A stretch of DNA of 64,000 nucleotides from Streptomyces sp. TLI_171 (GCF_003610255.1 NZ_RAPS01000001.1:7715001-7779000); one strand, 5' to 3'; counted from the stretch's first letter, positions 32,872 through 41,074 are shown. Notes: generated by a model from the sequence alone, not told the origin. Translations and numbers: made by a program.

Positions 32872-34986
32872 ATGGCTCGTGAGACCTGCAGCCCGTCCGA
32901 CCCAGCCCGCGCCGCCGCGGCGCAGCGGGACGTGGTGGCCGAGTGCCGACGCCACTGGTGGGACCCCGGTGCGCCGCTCCCGGCCGGCGACGACCTCCTG
33001 TCGGTGCTCGCGAGGGCGGAGTACGGGCACGGAGCCGCCCGCCGCGCCGCCGACGGCCTTGGCGCCGACGATCGCTCGGCGGCCGCGCTGCGCCGGGCCG
33101 CCCGGCTCGGCGCCCCGGGCTCGCCGTACGGGCTGGTGACGGCCGCCGGCGGGCCGGCGGCCGTGCGCAGTGCGCTCGCCGAGGCCTGGGCGGAGTCCGT
33201 GGCCGCGGGCCACCGCGACCGTGCCACCGCTGCTCTGCGGAGTCGACTCGTCCTGCCGCTGCCCGCGGCGGAGGCCGGGTGTCTGCTCGACCTGGCGGAC
33301 AGCCACCGCCTTCGCCCCTTGAGCGCCGCGGAGTGCGCCGCCCGGGCACGGAGCGGCGATCCGCAGGAGCGGCACGCGGCCCTGCGGTACCTCTCCGGGG
33401 TGCCCGACGGGTGGCGCGTCCTCCCGGCGCGCCCGTTCGCCGCGGCAGACCCGTACGAGCAGATCCTGCTGTCCGCGGCGTGGGAGCGCGCCGACCCGGG
33501 CTCGGCCGTCGGCGCCCGCTTCCGGCGAGCCGTCCGGGGCCTGCCCTCCCGGCCCGCGACCGGGCTGGTGGTCGCCCAGTCGATGCTGACCGGACGGCTG
33601 CGGGAGCCGGGAGCCGGTCTCAGCGGTGGAATGAGCGTCCTGGTCGCCGGACTCGGCGCGGCCATGGCGGCCACCGCGGACGTGGCGCGGGTGCTGACCG
33701 TCGTCCTGATGGACGTCGCCGAGCTCCGCCACGGACAACCCCTCGTCGAGCAACTCGGCACCGGTCATTGGGTGGTGAAGATCCCGGTGTACGGCGGCGA
33801 CCCCGTCGACCCGGCTTCCGCGCCGCACCACCGTCCTTCCGTCGCCTGGTGGGCGGCCCGTCTTCTCGGCCTCCCCGGAGCGGGGCCGGACGTGGTGCAC
33901 GCCCGCTTCGCGGACGACTCCTCGCTGGCGCTGGCCGACGCCGCACGGCGCTGCGGCTCCCGATTCGTGTACACCGTGACGCCCGATCCGCATCGCGTCA
34001 TGGCCGACCGCCACCGCGGCGTGCCACCGGCAGCGCACGGCGAACCCGCCTCGGCCCTCCGCCTCGACCTGCACCGGATCTTCCTCGGCGACCGCCTGGT
34101 GGACCGGGCCGACCTGCTGCTCGCCATCCCCGGCCGTCCGGGCGGACCCGAGCTGTCCGCGCACTTCCCCGTGCTCGCCGGCGACGGCGCCCCCCGCCTG
34201 GTCTCGCACCCCGAGGGCATCCCAGCCTTCACCCCGCGCTCGGGGGACGAGAGGGACGCCCGCGCCCTGATCCGCCGGCTCTTCCGAGGCGGGGAGCACC
34301 CCGACGGCCTCGATCCCGCGGCACGCCGGATGCGGCTGATCCTGAGCGTCGGACGCCTGCACCCCGTCAAACAGCAGGACCGCCTGGTGGAGGCCTGGCT
34401 CGACTCCGGCCTGTACCGCGTCACCACGCTCCTGCTGGTCGGAGGATCGCCGGCGGTCGCCTCCACGCCCGTCGAGCGCGAGATGCGGGACGCCATCGAC
34501 AAACTGCTCGCCGACCGGCCGGACGCCCGCCGGCACCTGGCGCGGTGGCCCGCCCTGCCGAACCGTCAGATCAGGGTCCTCGAGTCGGCCCTCGCATCCG
34601 GCCGTTGGACGGGCCGGGCCGTGTACGTCTGCCCCAGCGCCAAGGAGGAGTTCGGTCTCGCCGTGCTGGAGGCGATGGACTCGGGCCTTCCCGCCGCAGG
34701 ACCTCGGCGCGGCGGCGTGCCGCACTACGTCCGCCACGGCGTCAACGGGTTCCTGCTCTCCACCGACTCCACCCCGGCGCTGGCGGAGGGGCTGGCCGCC
34801 GTGCTGGGGGAGCAGGACGGCGAGCTCGGGCGCATCGCCCTGGAGGGCCGGCGGAGCGTCGGCGCGCGGTTCTCCGCCTCCGCGATGGCGGAGGCCCTCG
34901 TCGCCGAGTACCGCAAGCTCACCGACGCCGTGCCACGGCGGCGCCGCAACGGGGGGTCGGCGCCACCGCCGTACCCCCGAGGTTGA
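32872..34986 (+). CDS. GT4-family glycosyltransferase with a long N-terminal extension
   Basis: 704 residues. The C-terminal ~430 residues are GT-B/GT4: ILSVGRLHPVKQQDRLVEAW, then YVCPSAKEEFGLAVLEAMDSGLPAAGP (the EX7E motif) and GGVPHYVRHGVNGFLL; the nucleotide-binding start is LVAGLGAAMAATADVARVL. The first ~250 residues are an Ala/Arg-rich helical extension not usual for GT4. The C-terminal end is Arg/Gly/Pro-rich. The domain order resembles sucrose-phosphate-synthase or trehalose-type enzymes, but the donor and acceptor are unclear. ATG 32872. It is the first gene of a four-gene operon with the DUF427, sigma and MerR genes (gaps of 30, ~30-66 and 37 bp). Confidence 0.8.
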   Translation: MARETCSPSDPARAAAAQRDVVAECRRHWWDPGAPLPAGDDLLSVLARAEYGHGAARRAADGLGADDRSAAALRRAARLGAPGSPYGLVTAAGGPAAVRSALAEAWAESVAAGHRDRATAALRSRLVLPLPAAEAGCLLDLADSHRLRPLSAAECAARARSGDPQERHAALRYLSGVPDGWRVLPARPFAAADPYEQILLSAAWERADPGSAVGARFRRAVRGLPSRPATGLVVAQSMLTGRLREPGAGLSGGMSVLVAGLGAAMAATADVARVLTVVLMDVAELRHGQPLVEQLGTGHWVVKIPVYGGDPVDPASAPHHRPSVAWWAARLLGLPGAGPDVVHARFADDSSLALADAARRCGSRFVYTVTPDPHRVMADRHRGVPPAAHGEPASALRLDLHRIFLGDRLVDRADLLLAIPGRPGGPELSAHFPVLAGDGAPRLVSHPEGIPAFTPRSGDERDARALIRRLFRGGEHPDGLDPAARRMRLILSVGRLHPVKQQDRLVEAWLDSGLYRVTTLLLVGGSPAVASTPVEREMRDAIDKLLADRPDARRHLARWPALPNRQIRVLESALASGRWTGRAVYVCPSAKEEFGLAVLEAMDSGLPAAGPRRGGVPHYVRHGVNGFLLSTDSTPALAEGLAAVLGEQDGELGRIALEGRRSVGARFSASAMAEALVAEYRKLTDAVPRRRRNGGSAPPPYPRG

Positions 34987-35016
34987 CCGCCCACCAGCGA
35001 GAGAGGACGAACCATC

Positions 35017-35502
35017 ATGGCGGAGCACGCAGGACGAGCCGTCGAGTCGGTGTGGGACTACCCGCGGCCACCGGCCGTGGTTCCGGACGAACGCCTGGTC
35101 GAGGTCTGGTTCGCCGGGTGCCTCCTGGCGTCCAGCCGGCGGGCCCTGCGCGTCCTGGAGACCAGTCACCCGCCGGTGTTCTACCTCCCCCCGCAGGACG
35201 TGCGGACCGCGCTCCTGCGGCCCGCGCGCGGCGCGACGGTGTGCGAGTGGAAGGGCCGCGCGCAGTACTGGGACGTGGAGAGCGGGGGCCGGGCCGCGCC
35301 CCGGGCGGCCTGGAGCTACCCGGATCCGCTGCCGGACTACCGCCGCCTGCGGGACCACCTGGCGTTCTACCCGGAGCGGGTCGAACGGTGCGAGGTGGAC
35401 GGCGAGGCGGTCCGACCGCAGCAGGGCGACTTCTACGGCGGCTGGATCACGGACGAGATCGTCGGGCCGTTCAAGGGCATGCCCGGGTCGGCCGGATGGT
35501 GA
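35017..35502 (+). CDS. DUF427 family protein (long form)
   Basis: 161 residues. The DUF427 core contains VEVWFAGCLLASSRRALRVLE and VCEWKGRAQYWDVE, with the family's WKG-A-YW motif. The C-terminal ~35 residues (RCEVDGEAVRPQQGDFYGGWITDEIVGPFKG) are an extension seen in longer members. The fold is a beta-tent, function unknown; members are linked to stress and redox in some actinobacteria. ATG 35017, inside the GT4-sigma-MerR operon. A shorter paralogue lies at 38128. Confidence 0.9.
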   Translation: MAEHAGRAVESVWDYPRPPAVVPDERLVEVWFAGCLLASSRRALRVLETSHPPVFYLPPQDVRTALLRPARGATVCEWKGRAQYWDVESGGRAAPRAAWSYPDPLPDYRRLRDHLAFYPERVERCEVDGEAVRPQQGDFYGGWITDEIVGPFKGMPGSAGW

Positions 35503-35568
35503 CCCCGGCAAATCGACGCAGGAACGCTGCAAGTGGAGGCCCCGGTCGAATCGCGGCACGTTCGACCT

Positions 35569-36165
35569 ATGCGATCCACCTCGATCACCCTCGAAGGATT
35601 CCCGGCCCACCCCGAGCCGTCCGCCGCGGAGTCGCTGCAGGAACTCGCGGCGCGGACGGCCCGCGGCGACCGGGACGCCTACGCCCACCTGTACGAGGCG
35701 CTCGCGCCGATCGTCCACGGCATCGCGCTGAAGGTCCTCCGGGACTCCGCCCAGGCCGAGGAAGTGGCGCAGGAGGCCCTCCTGGAGCTGTGGCGTTCCG
35801 CGGGCGCCTACCGTCCCGAGCGCGGATCCGTCCGCAGTTGGATCTGCACGATCGCCCATCGCCGGGCCGTCGACCGGGTGAGGTCGGTCCGCGCCTCCTC
35901 CGAGCGCGAGCGACGGGTCACCCGCGAGGAGCCGGTGAGATCGGAATCGGCCGCCGACGAGGCCGAACGGATCCTGGAGAGCGCCCGCGTCCGGCACGCC
36001 CTCGCCGGGCTGAGCGCCGCGCAGCGCGAAGCACTGGTCCTCGCCTACTACGGCGGCTACTCGCAGAGCCAGATCGCCGCCGTCCTCGGAGTCCCGCTGG
36101 GCACCGTCAAGACCCGGATGCGCGACGGGCTCCTGAGGCTCCGCACCGCGTTCCCCGCCGGATGA
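35569..36165 (+). CDS. ECF RNA polymerase sigma factor, SigK-like
   Basis: About 198 residues. Region 2 is YAHLYEALAPIVHGIALKVLRDSAQAEEVAQEALLELWRSAGAY, followed by RSWICTIAHRRAVDRVRSVRAS; region 4 is LAGLSAAQREALVLAYYGGYSQSQIAAVLGVPLGTVKTRMRDGLLRLR. The pattern fits SigK-like ECFs, many of which are held by a membrane anti-sigma (RskA); no such gene is beside it, but a MerR regulator is 37 bp downstream. ATG at 35569 is preferred from family comparison; GTG at 35533 is an in-frame alternative. It is in the operon 32872-37354. Confidence 0.88.
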   Translation: MRSTSITLEGFPAHPEPSAAESLQELAARTARGDRDAYAHLYEALAPIVHGIALKVLRDSAQAEEVAQEALLELWRSAGAYRPERGSVRSWICTIAHRRAVDRVRSVRASSERERRVTREEPVRSESAADEAERILESARVRHALAGLSAAQREALVLAYYGGYSQSQIAAVLGVPLGTVKTRMRDGLLRLRTAFPAG

Positions 36166-36202
36166 CGTCACCCTGCCCACGCATCGAAGGAAGGCCGCCG
36201 TC

Positions 36203-37354
36203 GTGACAGCGAACAACCCGCAGGCGGGAGGCGGTTCGCCCCCGACCGGTGGGCCGGCCGGCGTCTCGACCGGTGCGGTCGCCCGCCGCCTGGGCGTCTC
36301 GCCGACGACGATCCGCTCCTGGGAACGCCGCTACGGAATCGGACCGTCCCACCGCGACCCGGGTCAACACCGGCGCTGGAGCCCGGACGACATCGCCCTG
36401 CTGGACGAGATGTGCCGGCTGACCTCCCGCGGCATCCCGCCGGCCGAAGCCGCCAAGGCGGCGCGCTCGGCCAGCCGCCCGGACACCGGCGACCCGGCCG
36501 GCGACCGGACCCGCACTCCAGATCACGGCCACCCGGACGACGACACGGGATCCGCCACCGGCCGACGCGGCCCCGCCACGGCGCCCGCCCGCAGCCCGGG
36601 CGGCAGCCGCGCCATCCCGCTGGGCACCGTGAGCCCCGCCTGTCGCGGCCTCGCCCGCGCGGCCGTACGGCTCGACGGGCCCGAGATCGCCCGGATCCTG
36701 CGCCTGGCCCTCGCCGACCTGGGAGCGGTCCGGGCGTGGACCGAGGTCATGATGCCGTCCCTGTTCGCGGCCGGCCGCAAATGGGCCGCCGACGCCGAGC
36801 AGTACGTGGAGGTGGAACACCTCCTGTCCTGGCACGTCTCCGCGGCTCTGCGCACCGCCGCCGTCACCCCCACCCGCTTCGTGCAGGCGCCGCCGGCGCT
36901 GCTCGCGGCCATGCCGGGGGAGGAGCACACGCTCCCGCTGGAAGCCGTGGCAGCCGCGATGGCGGAGCGCGGACTGCCGTACCGCATGCTCGGCGCCGCC
37001 GTCCCGCCGCGGGCCCTGCTCGACGCGGTCGCCCGACTCGGCCCGCCCGCGGTGATGCTCTGGTCGCAGAGCCACCACACCGCCGACCTGCCCCTGGCAC
37101 AGCAGGTCGCCGACGCGCAGTGGGGACCCGCCGGGTCGCGCGGCGGTCCCCGGGTCATCCCGGCGGGCCCCGGCTGGAGACGTCACGAGAGCGGCGGCCG
37201 CTTCGCCGGCCCGCGCACCCTCGAAGCGGCACTCGGCCTGATCGAGCAGGCCATCAGTGACTCCTCCTCGCCCGCGGACGTCCAGGTGCCGGGCCGGCAG
37301 GTCAGCGGGTCGGCTTCCGGCGGGCACTCCGGGCACGGATCGCGCCCGTCGTGA
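36203..37354 (+). CDS. MerR-family regulator with a cobalamin-binding-like C-terminus
   Basis: 383 residues. N-terminal MerR winged helix (~20-90): GVSTGAVARRLGVSPTTIRSWERRYGIGPS, with QHRRWSPDDIALLDEM. After a 50-residue linker comes a four-helix part with GRKWAADAEQYVEVEHLLSWHVSAALR, which looks like the Trp/Glu-His motif of the CarH/LitR type that cradles adenosylcobalamin, and a Rossmann-like part (AVMLWSQSHHTADLPLAQQVAD). The DxHxxG motif for the lower axial ligand is not seen. The C-terminal ~60 residues are a Gly/Ser tail. GTG 36203. It ends the operon with the ECF sigma. Its 3' end overlaps a convergent small gene by 53 bp. Confidence 0.85.
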   Translation: MTANNPQAGGGSPPTGGPAGVSTGAVARRLGVSPTTIRSWERRYGIGPSHRDPGQHRRWSPDDIALLDEMCRLTSRGIPPAEAAKAARSASRPDTGDPAGDRTRTPDHGHPDDDTGSATGRRGPATAPARSPGGSRAIPLGTVSPACRGLARAAVRLDGPEIARILRLALADLGAVRAWTEVMMPSLFAAGRKWAADAEQYVEVEHLLSWHVSAALRTAAVTPTRFVQAPPALLAAMPGEEHTLPLEAVAAAMAERGLPYRMLGAAVPPRALLDAVARLGPPAVMLWSQSHHTADLPLAQQVADAQWGPAGSRGGPRVIPAGPGWRRHESGGRFAGPRTLEAALGLIEQAISDSSSPADVQVPGRQVSGSASGGHSGHGSRPS

Positions 37355-37469
37355 GCGCGACCAGGAACACGACGATCCCGATGGCCAGCAGGTAGCCGAG
37401 GCCGTGGACGACAGCACCGAGCAGGCCCAGGACGATCGCCACAATGATCAGGAGCAGGATCCAGGCCAC
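37302..37469 (-). CDS. Tiny hydrophobic membrane protein
   Basis: 55 residues with two membrane helices: VAWILLLIIVAIVLGLLGAVVH and GLGYLLAIGIVVFLVALTTG, then a basic tail (RARSARRKPTR). GTG at 37469 has AAGGA at eight bases, supporting the start. Such two-helix peptides are common in streptomycetes but of unknown function. Its last 53 bp overlap the 3' end of the MerR gene on the other strand. The PRC-barrel gene lies upstream on the same strand. Confidence 0.75.
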   Translation of the reverse strand: MAWILLLIIVAIVLGLLGAVVHGLGYLLAIGIVVFLVALTTGAIRARSARRKPTR

Positions 37470-37562
37470 GGGGGGAGTCCTTTCTCTCGTGAGCCGCCGC
37501 AGCGTCGAATCGGACGCGACGGCCCCCCGGCCGTTCGACGCCGGGCTGCTCCAGCGCCTGCC

Positions 37563-37577
37563 CGGTACGGCGTACCG
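37563..37577. promoter_or_regulatory. Perfect palindrome between two minus-strand stress-type genes
   Basis: CGGTACG-G-CGTACCG (37563-37577) lies between the PRC-barrel gene (stop 37618) and the small membrane gene (start 37469), about 94 bp before the latter's start; a possible operator. Confidence 0.35.
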
Positions 37578-37617
37578 AAAACGCCCGGGGGTCCGCACGG
37601 CCCGGCGCCGCCGAGGT

Positions 37618-37962
37618 TCAGACGGTTCCCAAGTAGTAGGCGCCGACGGCCCGGTGGTGGTCGGAGCTGTCGGACGCGTCGGGATCGAACGCGGGCGAGT
37701 TCCGGATCTCCTCCATGGTCCGGTCCAGCCACACCGACCTGTCGTTGTGGTCCACCCGGTTGATGATGCCCGCCGGGACAAGGACCGTGCGGCCGAAGAT
37801 CCACGGACCCGTGTCGACCACGAGGTGGGAGCTGCCGACGTCCTCGCTGTGCTTGTCGACCTTGCCGATCCGGCCGTCCGAGGCCTCCACCCGATAACCC
37901 GTCAGATCATCGCCCGCGGCGTACCCCTCCGCACTCTCGTAATCCCAGATTCCTCGAACCAC
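37618..37962 (-). CDS. PRC-barrel domain protein
   Basis: 114 residues. The PRC-barrel core is GYRVEASDGRIGKVDKHSEDVGSSHLVVDTGPWIFGRTVLVPAGIINRVD, followed by DRSVWLDRTMEEIRNSP and a short acidic end. PRC-barrel proteins of this size are soluble and often part of stress regulons in actinobacteria; the binding partner is unknown. GTG at 37962 has GGGAGG five bases upstream. Confidence 0.88.
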   Translation of the reverse strand: MVRGIWDYESAEGYAAGDDLTGYRVEASDGRIGKVDKHSEDVGSSHLVVDTGPWIFGRTVLVPAGIINRVDHNDRSVWLDRTMEEIRNSPAFDPDASDSSDHHRAVGAYYLGTV

Positions 37963-38127
37963 GGCAGCCTCCCTGATCGTTGACGTACGGCTTCACCAGC
38001 GCTGTTACCCGTCTTCCGGGCTTCGATGCCTCGACAGTGACCGGTCCGCCGGCGGAACGCTCGGGCAGCGTGGGGAGTTGTCGGAGCGTCAGAGCGGAAT
38101 CAGCGGGACGGGAAAGGCGGGGCAGGC

Positions 38128-38418
38128 ATGGTGCGCGCGGTGTGGAACGGTGTGGTGCTGGCGGAGTCGGAGGACACGGTGCTGGTGGAGGGCAACCACT
38201 ACTTCCCGGCGGAGGCGCTGAACCGGGAGTACTTCCGTCCCAGCGACACCACGACGGTCTGCTCGTGGAAGGGAACCGCCCGCTACTGGACGGTGGCGGT
38301 GGACGGGGCCGAGAACCCGGACGCCGCCTGGTTCTACCCGGAGCCGAAGCCGGAGGCCGAGCACGTCCGGGACCGGGTCGCCTTCTGGCGCGGGGTCGAC
38401 GTCGGCACGGCCGAGTAG
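38128..38418 (+). CDS. DUF427 family protein (short form)
   Basis: 96 residues, a single DUF427 beta-tent domain: VRAVWNGVVLAESEDTVLVEGNHYFPAEAL and VCSWKGTARYWTVAVDG, with the WKG-A-YW motif, then YPEPKPEAEHVRDRVAFWRGVDV. It is a paralogue of the longer gene at 35017. ATG at 38128 has GGCGGGG upstream. It stands just upstream of the MEDS-domain pair but with an 82-bp gap and its own context. Confidence 0.92.
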   Translation: MVRAVWNGVVLAESEDTVLVEGNHYFPAEALNREYFRPSDTTTVCSWKGTARYWTVAVDGAENPDAAWFYPEPKPEAEHVRDRVAFWRGVDVGTAE

Positions 38419-38500
38419 GTCGGCGCCGGGCGCTTTCTCCGTGCCGTCGGCGGCGGCGGTTAGGATGGTTGCGCAGCAGGTCGGGGCGGAGGGAGGGCGC

Positions 38501-39319
38501 GTGAGGAACGCACGTGCTGTGCCGACTCTTGATCCCGTCGGGGCAGGCGACCACGTCTGTTGGCTGGTCGGCCCCGACGACGACTTCACCGCGACGGCCC
38601 GGGCCTTCGCCGCCGACGGCGCCCTCTTCGGTGAGAAGGTGCTGCTCATCGGCGCGCCCGACACCCGGTGGTCGCCGGACGGCGCACCTCAGGGTCTGCT
38701 GGTCGACCCCGTCGCCGAGCGCGCGGGCGGGGCGGCGTGGGGCGCGGCGACCATGCTGGACATGGTGCGCCAGGAGGCGGAGGCCGCGAGCCGCCAAGGC
38801 TTCCGGGCACTGCGGGTACTGGCCCGGATGGACCGCGTGTGGCCCGGTGGCGTGAGCCCGCGGGAGATCGCCCGGCACGAACTGGACATGGACAACCTGG
38901 TGTTGGCCAGAACGGCCGTCATCGTGTGCGCCTACCACCGTTCCGGGTTCCAGCCCGGCACCCTGGAGCAGGCCGTAGGAGTGCATCCGCACGGACTGGG
39001 CACACGAGCGGAGATGCCAGGTTTTCGGATGTACAGCGCGGGAACGGACTGCTGGAGCGTGAGCGGCGTGGTGGACTTCGAAGGCGCCGAGACCTTCCGG
39101 ACCGCTCTCGAAGAACTCGTCGCCCGCTCCGCCACCGTGCGGCTGCGCTGCGAGGACCTCGCACTGGTGGACGCGGCAGGGATGCGTGCCCTGGTCGACG
39201 CGGCATGCGAGACCCCCGGCCGCCGGATCGTGGTCGAGAACGCGGACGAGACGTTCCGGCGCTGCTGGTCGCTGCTCGGTTATGACGTCCCGCAGATCCC
39301 CGTGGAGCTGGCACCGTGA
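38501..39319 (+). CDS. MEDS-domain protein with C-terminal STAS domain
   Basis: 272 residues. The first ~180 residues are a MEDS (DcmR-type sensory) domain: DHVCWLVGPDDDF, EKVLLIGAPDTRW, LRVLARMDRVWPGG, ELDMDNLVLARTAVIVCAYHRSGF. Residues ~190-270 are a STAS domain: SVSGVVDFEGAETFRTALEELV, then DLALVDAAGMRALVDAA. The usual phospho-Ser site is Asp-Ala-Ala-Gly here, so it cannot be phosphorylated there. GTG at 38501 follows GGAGGG. Its stop overlaps the start of the next MEDS gene by four bases (GTGA), so the pair is translationally coupled, a sensory STAS with a sensory ATPase. Confidence 0.88.
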   Translation: MRNARAVPTLDPVGAGDHVCWLVGPDDDFTATARAFAADGALFGEKVLLIGAPDTRWSPDGAPQGLLVDPVAERAGGAAWGAATMLDMVRQEAEAASRQGFRALRVLARMDRVWPGGVSPREIARHELDMDNLVLARTAVIVCAYHRSGFQPGTLEQAVGVHPHGLGTRAEMPGFRMYSAGTDCWSVSGVVDFEGAETFRTALEELVARSATVRLRCEDLALVDAAGMRALVDAACETPGRRIVVENADETFRRCWSLLGYDVPQIPVELAP

Positions 39320-40281
39320 GCGAGAACAGCACGACGCGCCCGGAAGCCCCCGCGCAGGACTCCGGTTTCCGGCACGAGCTGTACCCCTACGACGGGGACG
39401 CGCAGTTCCTCGACGGTGCGATGTCCTTCATCAACGACGCCCACGCCGGAAGCGAGCTGGTCCTGGTGGCGGTCGCGGAGCCGAAGGAGCGGATGCTGCG
39501 CACCGAACTGGAGGGTACGGAGGCCGCCGAAGGCGTGACCTTCCTGGACACCGCCGCCCTCGGCCGGAACCCCGGGCGGCTGATCCCCGCCTGGCGCGAC
39601 TGGGTCTCCAAGGCTGCGGAGGGCAATCCGGTCCGCGGCATCAGCGAGTCCGCGTGGAACGAGGTCTCCCCGGCGGAGAGCAGCGAGTTCGGGTACCACG
39701 AGTGGCTGTTGAACCTCGCCTTCGCCCAGTCGCCCGCCTGGTGGCTGCTGTGTCCGTACGACACCGCCGTGCTGGAGCCCGCCGCGATCGAGTCGGCGCG
39801 GCGCTGCCACCCCCTGCTCCTCAGCGAAGGGGCCCACGGCCCCAACCACTCGTACCTCGACGAGCCGTTCGCCTTCCCCGCGCTCGCCCCCGCCGTCGAC
39901 ACGCCCCAGGAGCTCTTCTACCAGCGGGGGCTGCTCCAGGCGGTGCGCGACCACATCACCGCCTGCGGGACCCGGCACGGTCTGGACGGTGCCCGCCTGC
40001 GCGAACTGCTGATCGCCGCCTCCGAGGTGGCCGCCAACAGCATCAAGCACGGCGGCGGCCGGGGCGTCCTGCGAACCTGGGTGGAAGGCGCGGACCTGAT
40101 CTGCGAGTTCCACGACTCCGGCCACCTCCAGGACCCGCTGGTCGGCCGGCTCCGGCCCACCGTGGACCAGGTCGGCGGTCGCGGGCTCTGGCTCGTCCAG
40201 CAGCTCTGCGACCTCGTTCAGATCCGCTCCACAGCGGAGGCCGGCACCACCATCCGGCTGCACACCAGGCTGCTCGGATAA
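39316..40281 (+). CDS. MEDS-domain protein with RsbW-type ATPase domain
   Basis: 321 residues. An N-terminal MEDS domain (~15-195: FRHELYPYDGDAQFLDGAMSFINDAHAGSELVLVAVAEPKERML, GYHEWLLNLAFAQSPAWWLLCPYDTAVL) is fused to a GHKL ATPase (~210-320). N-box: ELLIAASEVAANSIKHGGG; G1: FHDSGHLQDP; G2: GGRGLWLVQQLCDLV. It combines a ligand-sensing half with a partner-switching kinase/anti-sigma half, and its coupled partner has the STAS half. The ATPase motifs are complete. GTG at 39316 overlaps the previous stop. No sigma factor is adjacent, so the target is unknown. Confidence 0.9.
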   Translation: MSENSTTRPEAPAQDSGFRHELYPYDGDAQFLDGAMSFINDAHAGSELVLVAVAEPKERMLRTELEGTEAAEGVTFLDTAALGRNPGRLIPAWRDWVSKAAEGNPVRGISESAWNEVSPAESSEFGYHEWLLNLAFAQSPAWWLLCPYDTAVLEPAAIESARRCHPLLLSEGAHGPNHSYLDEPFAFPALAPAVDTPQELFYQRGLLQAVRDHITACGTRHGLDGARLRELLIAASEVAANSIKHGGGRGVLRTWVEGADLICEFHDSGHLQDPLVGRLRPTVDQVGGRGLWLVQQLCDLVQIRSTAEAGTTIRLHTRLLG

Positions 40282-40348
40282 CCGCCTCCCGGCCCGCACG
40301 CCACCGTGCCGCCCGCTCTGCCGGCACCTCCGGGGAACCTTCCCCGAT

Positions 40349-40984
40349 CTACCTGTCCGGAGCTGCCGGGACGGCGTCCGGCTCGGGTGCGACGGATCGC
40401 AGGACGTGGTCGACGAGCACCCGGAGTTCGTCGGCGCTCTGCAACTCTCCCTGGTGGAGCAGGAGCCGGTAGTACAGCGGCGCGTAGAGCAGCTCGATGA
40501 CCAGGGCCGGGTCGGCGTCCCGACGGATCTGTCCGGCGTCGCGGGCCTTGGCCAGCCGGCGGTGGGCGTCCTCGATCCGGGGGCGGAAGAGGTCGTCGAC
40601 GGTGTCCCGGGCCAGCTGGGGGTCGTGCTGCGTGTCGGCGATCAGTCCGACGAAGGCCTGGCCGAAGCGGCGGTCGGACAACAGCCCGCGGACCAGACCG
40701 TCCATCTGCGTGATCAGGTCGGTGCGCAGGTCCCCGCTGTCCGGGAAGTCGGCGGCGGGGTTCGCCGCGTCGTCCAGGGCCTCCAGGACGACCGCGCCCT
40801 TGGAGGGCCACCAGCGGTAGATGGTCTTCTTGCTGACCCCGGCCCGAGCGGCGATCGCCTCCACCGTCACGGGGCCGTAGCCCTGGTCGGCGCAGAGATC
40901 CAGGCTGGCGTTCAGGATGGCGCGGCGGCTCGCCTCGCTGCGAGGCCGGTGTGGCGTCCGGGCCGGTGCGTTCTGGTCTGCCAT
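40349..40984 (-). CDS. TetR-family repressor
   Basis: 211 residues. Helix-turn-helix: RRAILNASLDLCADQGYGPVTVEAIAARAGVSKKTIYRWWPSKGAVVLEALDDA, followed by a TetR_C ligand domain with RRFGQAFVGLIADTQHDPQLARDTVDDLFRPRIEDAHRRL. ATG at 40984 is preferred; the frame to 41065 has no support. It is divergent from a serine hydrolase gene, with two matching palindromes in the 342-bp gap, which are presumably its operators, making it a self-regulated local repressor. Confidence 0.92.
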   Translation of the reverse strand: MADQNAPARTPHRPRSEASRRAILNASLDLCADQGYGPVTVEAIAARAGVSKKTIYRWWPSKGAVVLEALDDAANPAADFPDSGDLRTDLITQMDGLVRGLLSDRRFGQAFVGLIADTQHDPQLARDTVDDLFRPRIEDAHRRLAKARDAGQIRRDADPALVIELLYAPLYYRLLLHQGELQSADELRVLVDHVLRSVAPEPDAVPAAPDR

Positions 40985-41001
40985 GGCACGGAGCCTACCG
41001 G

Positions 41002-41074
41002 AAACGACACGTTCCGTATTGACGGCATCCCGGGCCTGGTGCAGACTCACCGCCAGAAACGACACGTACCGTTT
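41002..41074. promoter_or_regulatory. Paired operators and promoter between TetR and serine hydrolase genes
   Basis: Two copies of an imperfect palindrome, AAACGACACGTTCCGTAT (41002-41019) and AAACGACACGTACCGTTT (41057-41074), 55 bp apart. Between them TTGACG (41019-41024), 17 bases, CAGACT (41042-41047) could be a plus-strand promoter. The site is GC-poor compared with its surroundings. The rest of the 342-bp gap to 41326 holds no gene I can support. Confidence 0.75.

Noticed and set aside
24670..34986. A natural product gene cluster from P450, glycosyltransferases and SDRs
   Set aside because: No core synthase, transporter or resistance genes are present, and the genes sit in separate transcription units with unrelated neighbours.
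32943..36206. A 1087-codon plus-strand frame across the glycosyltransferase, DUF427 and sigma genes
   Set aside because: It is in a shifted frame with only Arg/Pro/Gly-rich sequence; the real genes have motifs and ribosome binding sites.
37558..37582. A SigB-type promoter (GTTT-N15-GGGCAG) for the tiny membrane gene
   Set aside because: The -10 box differs from GGGTAC/T at two positions, and the overlapping palindrome could be chance; not enough support.
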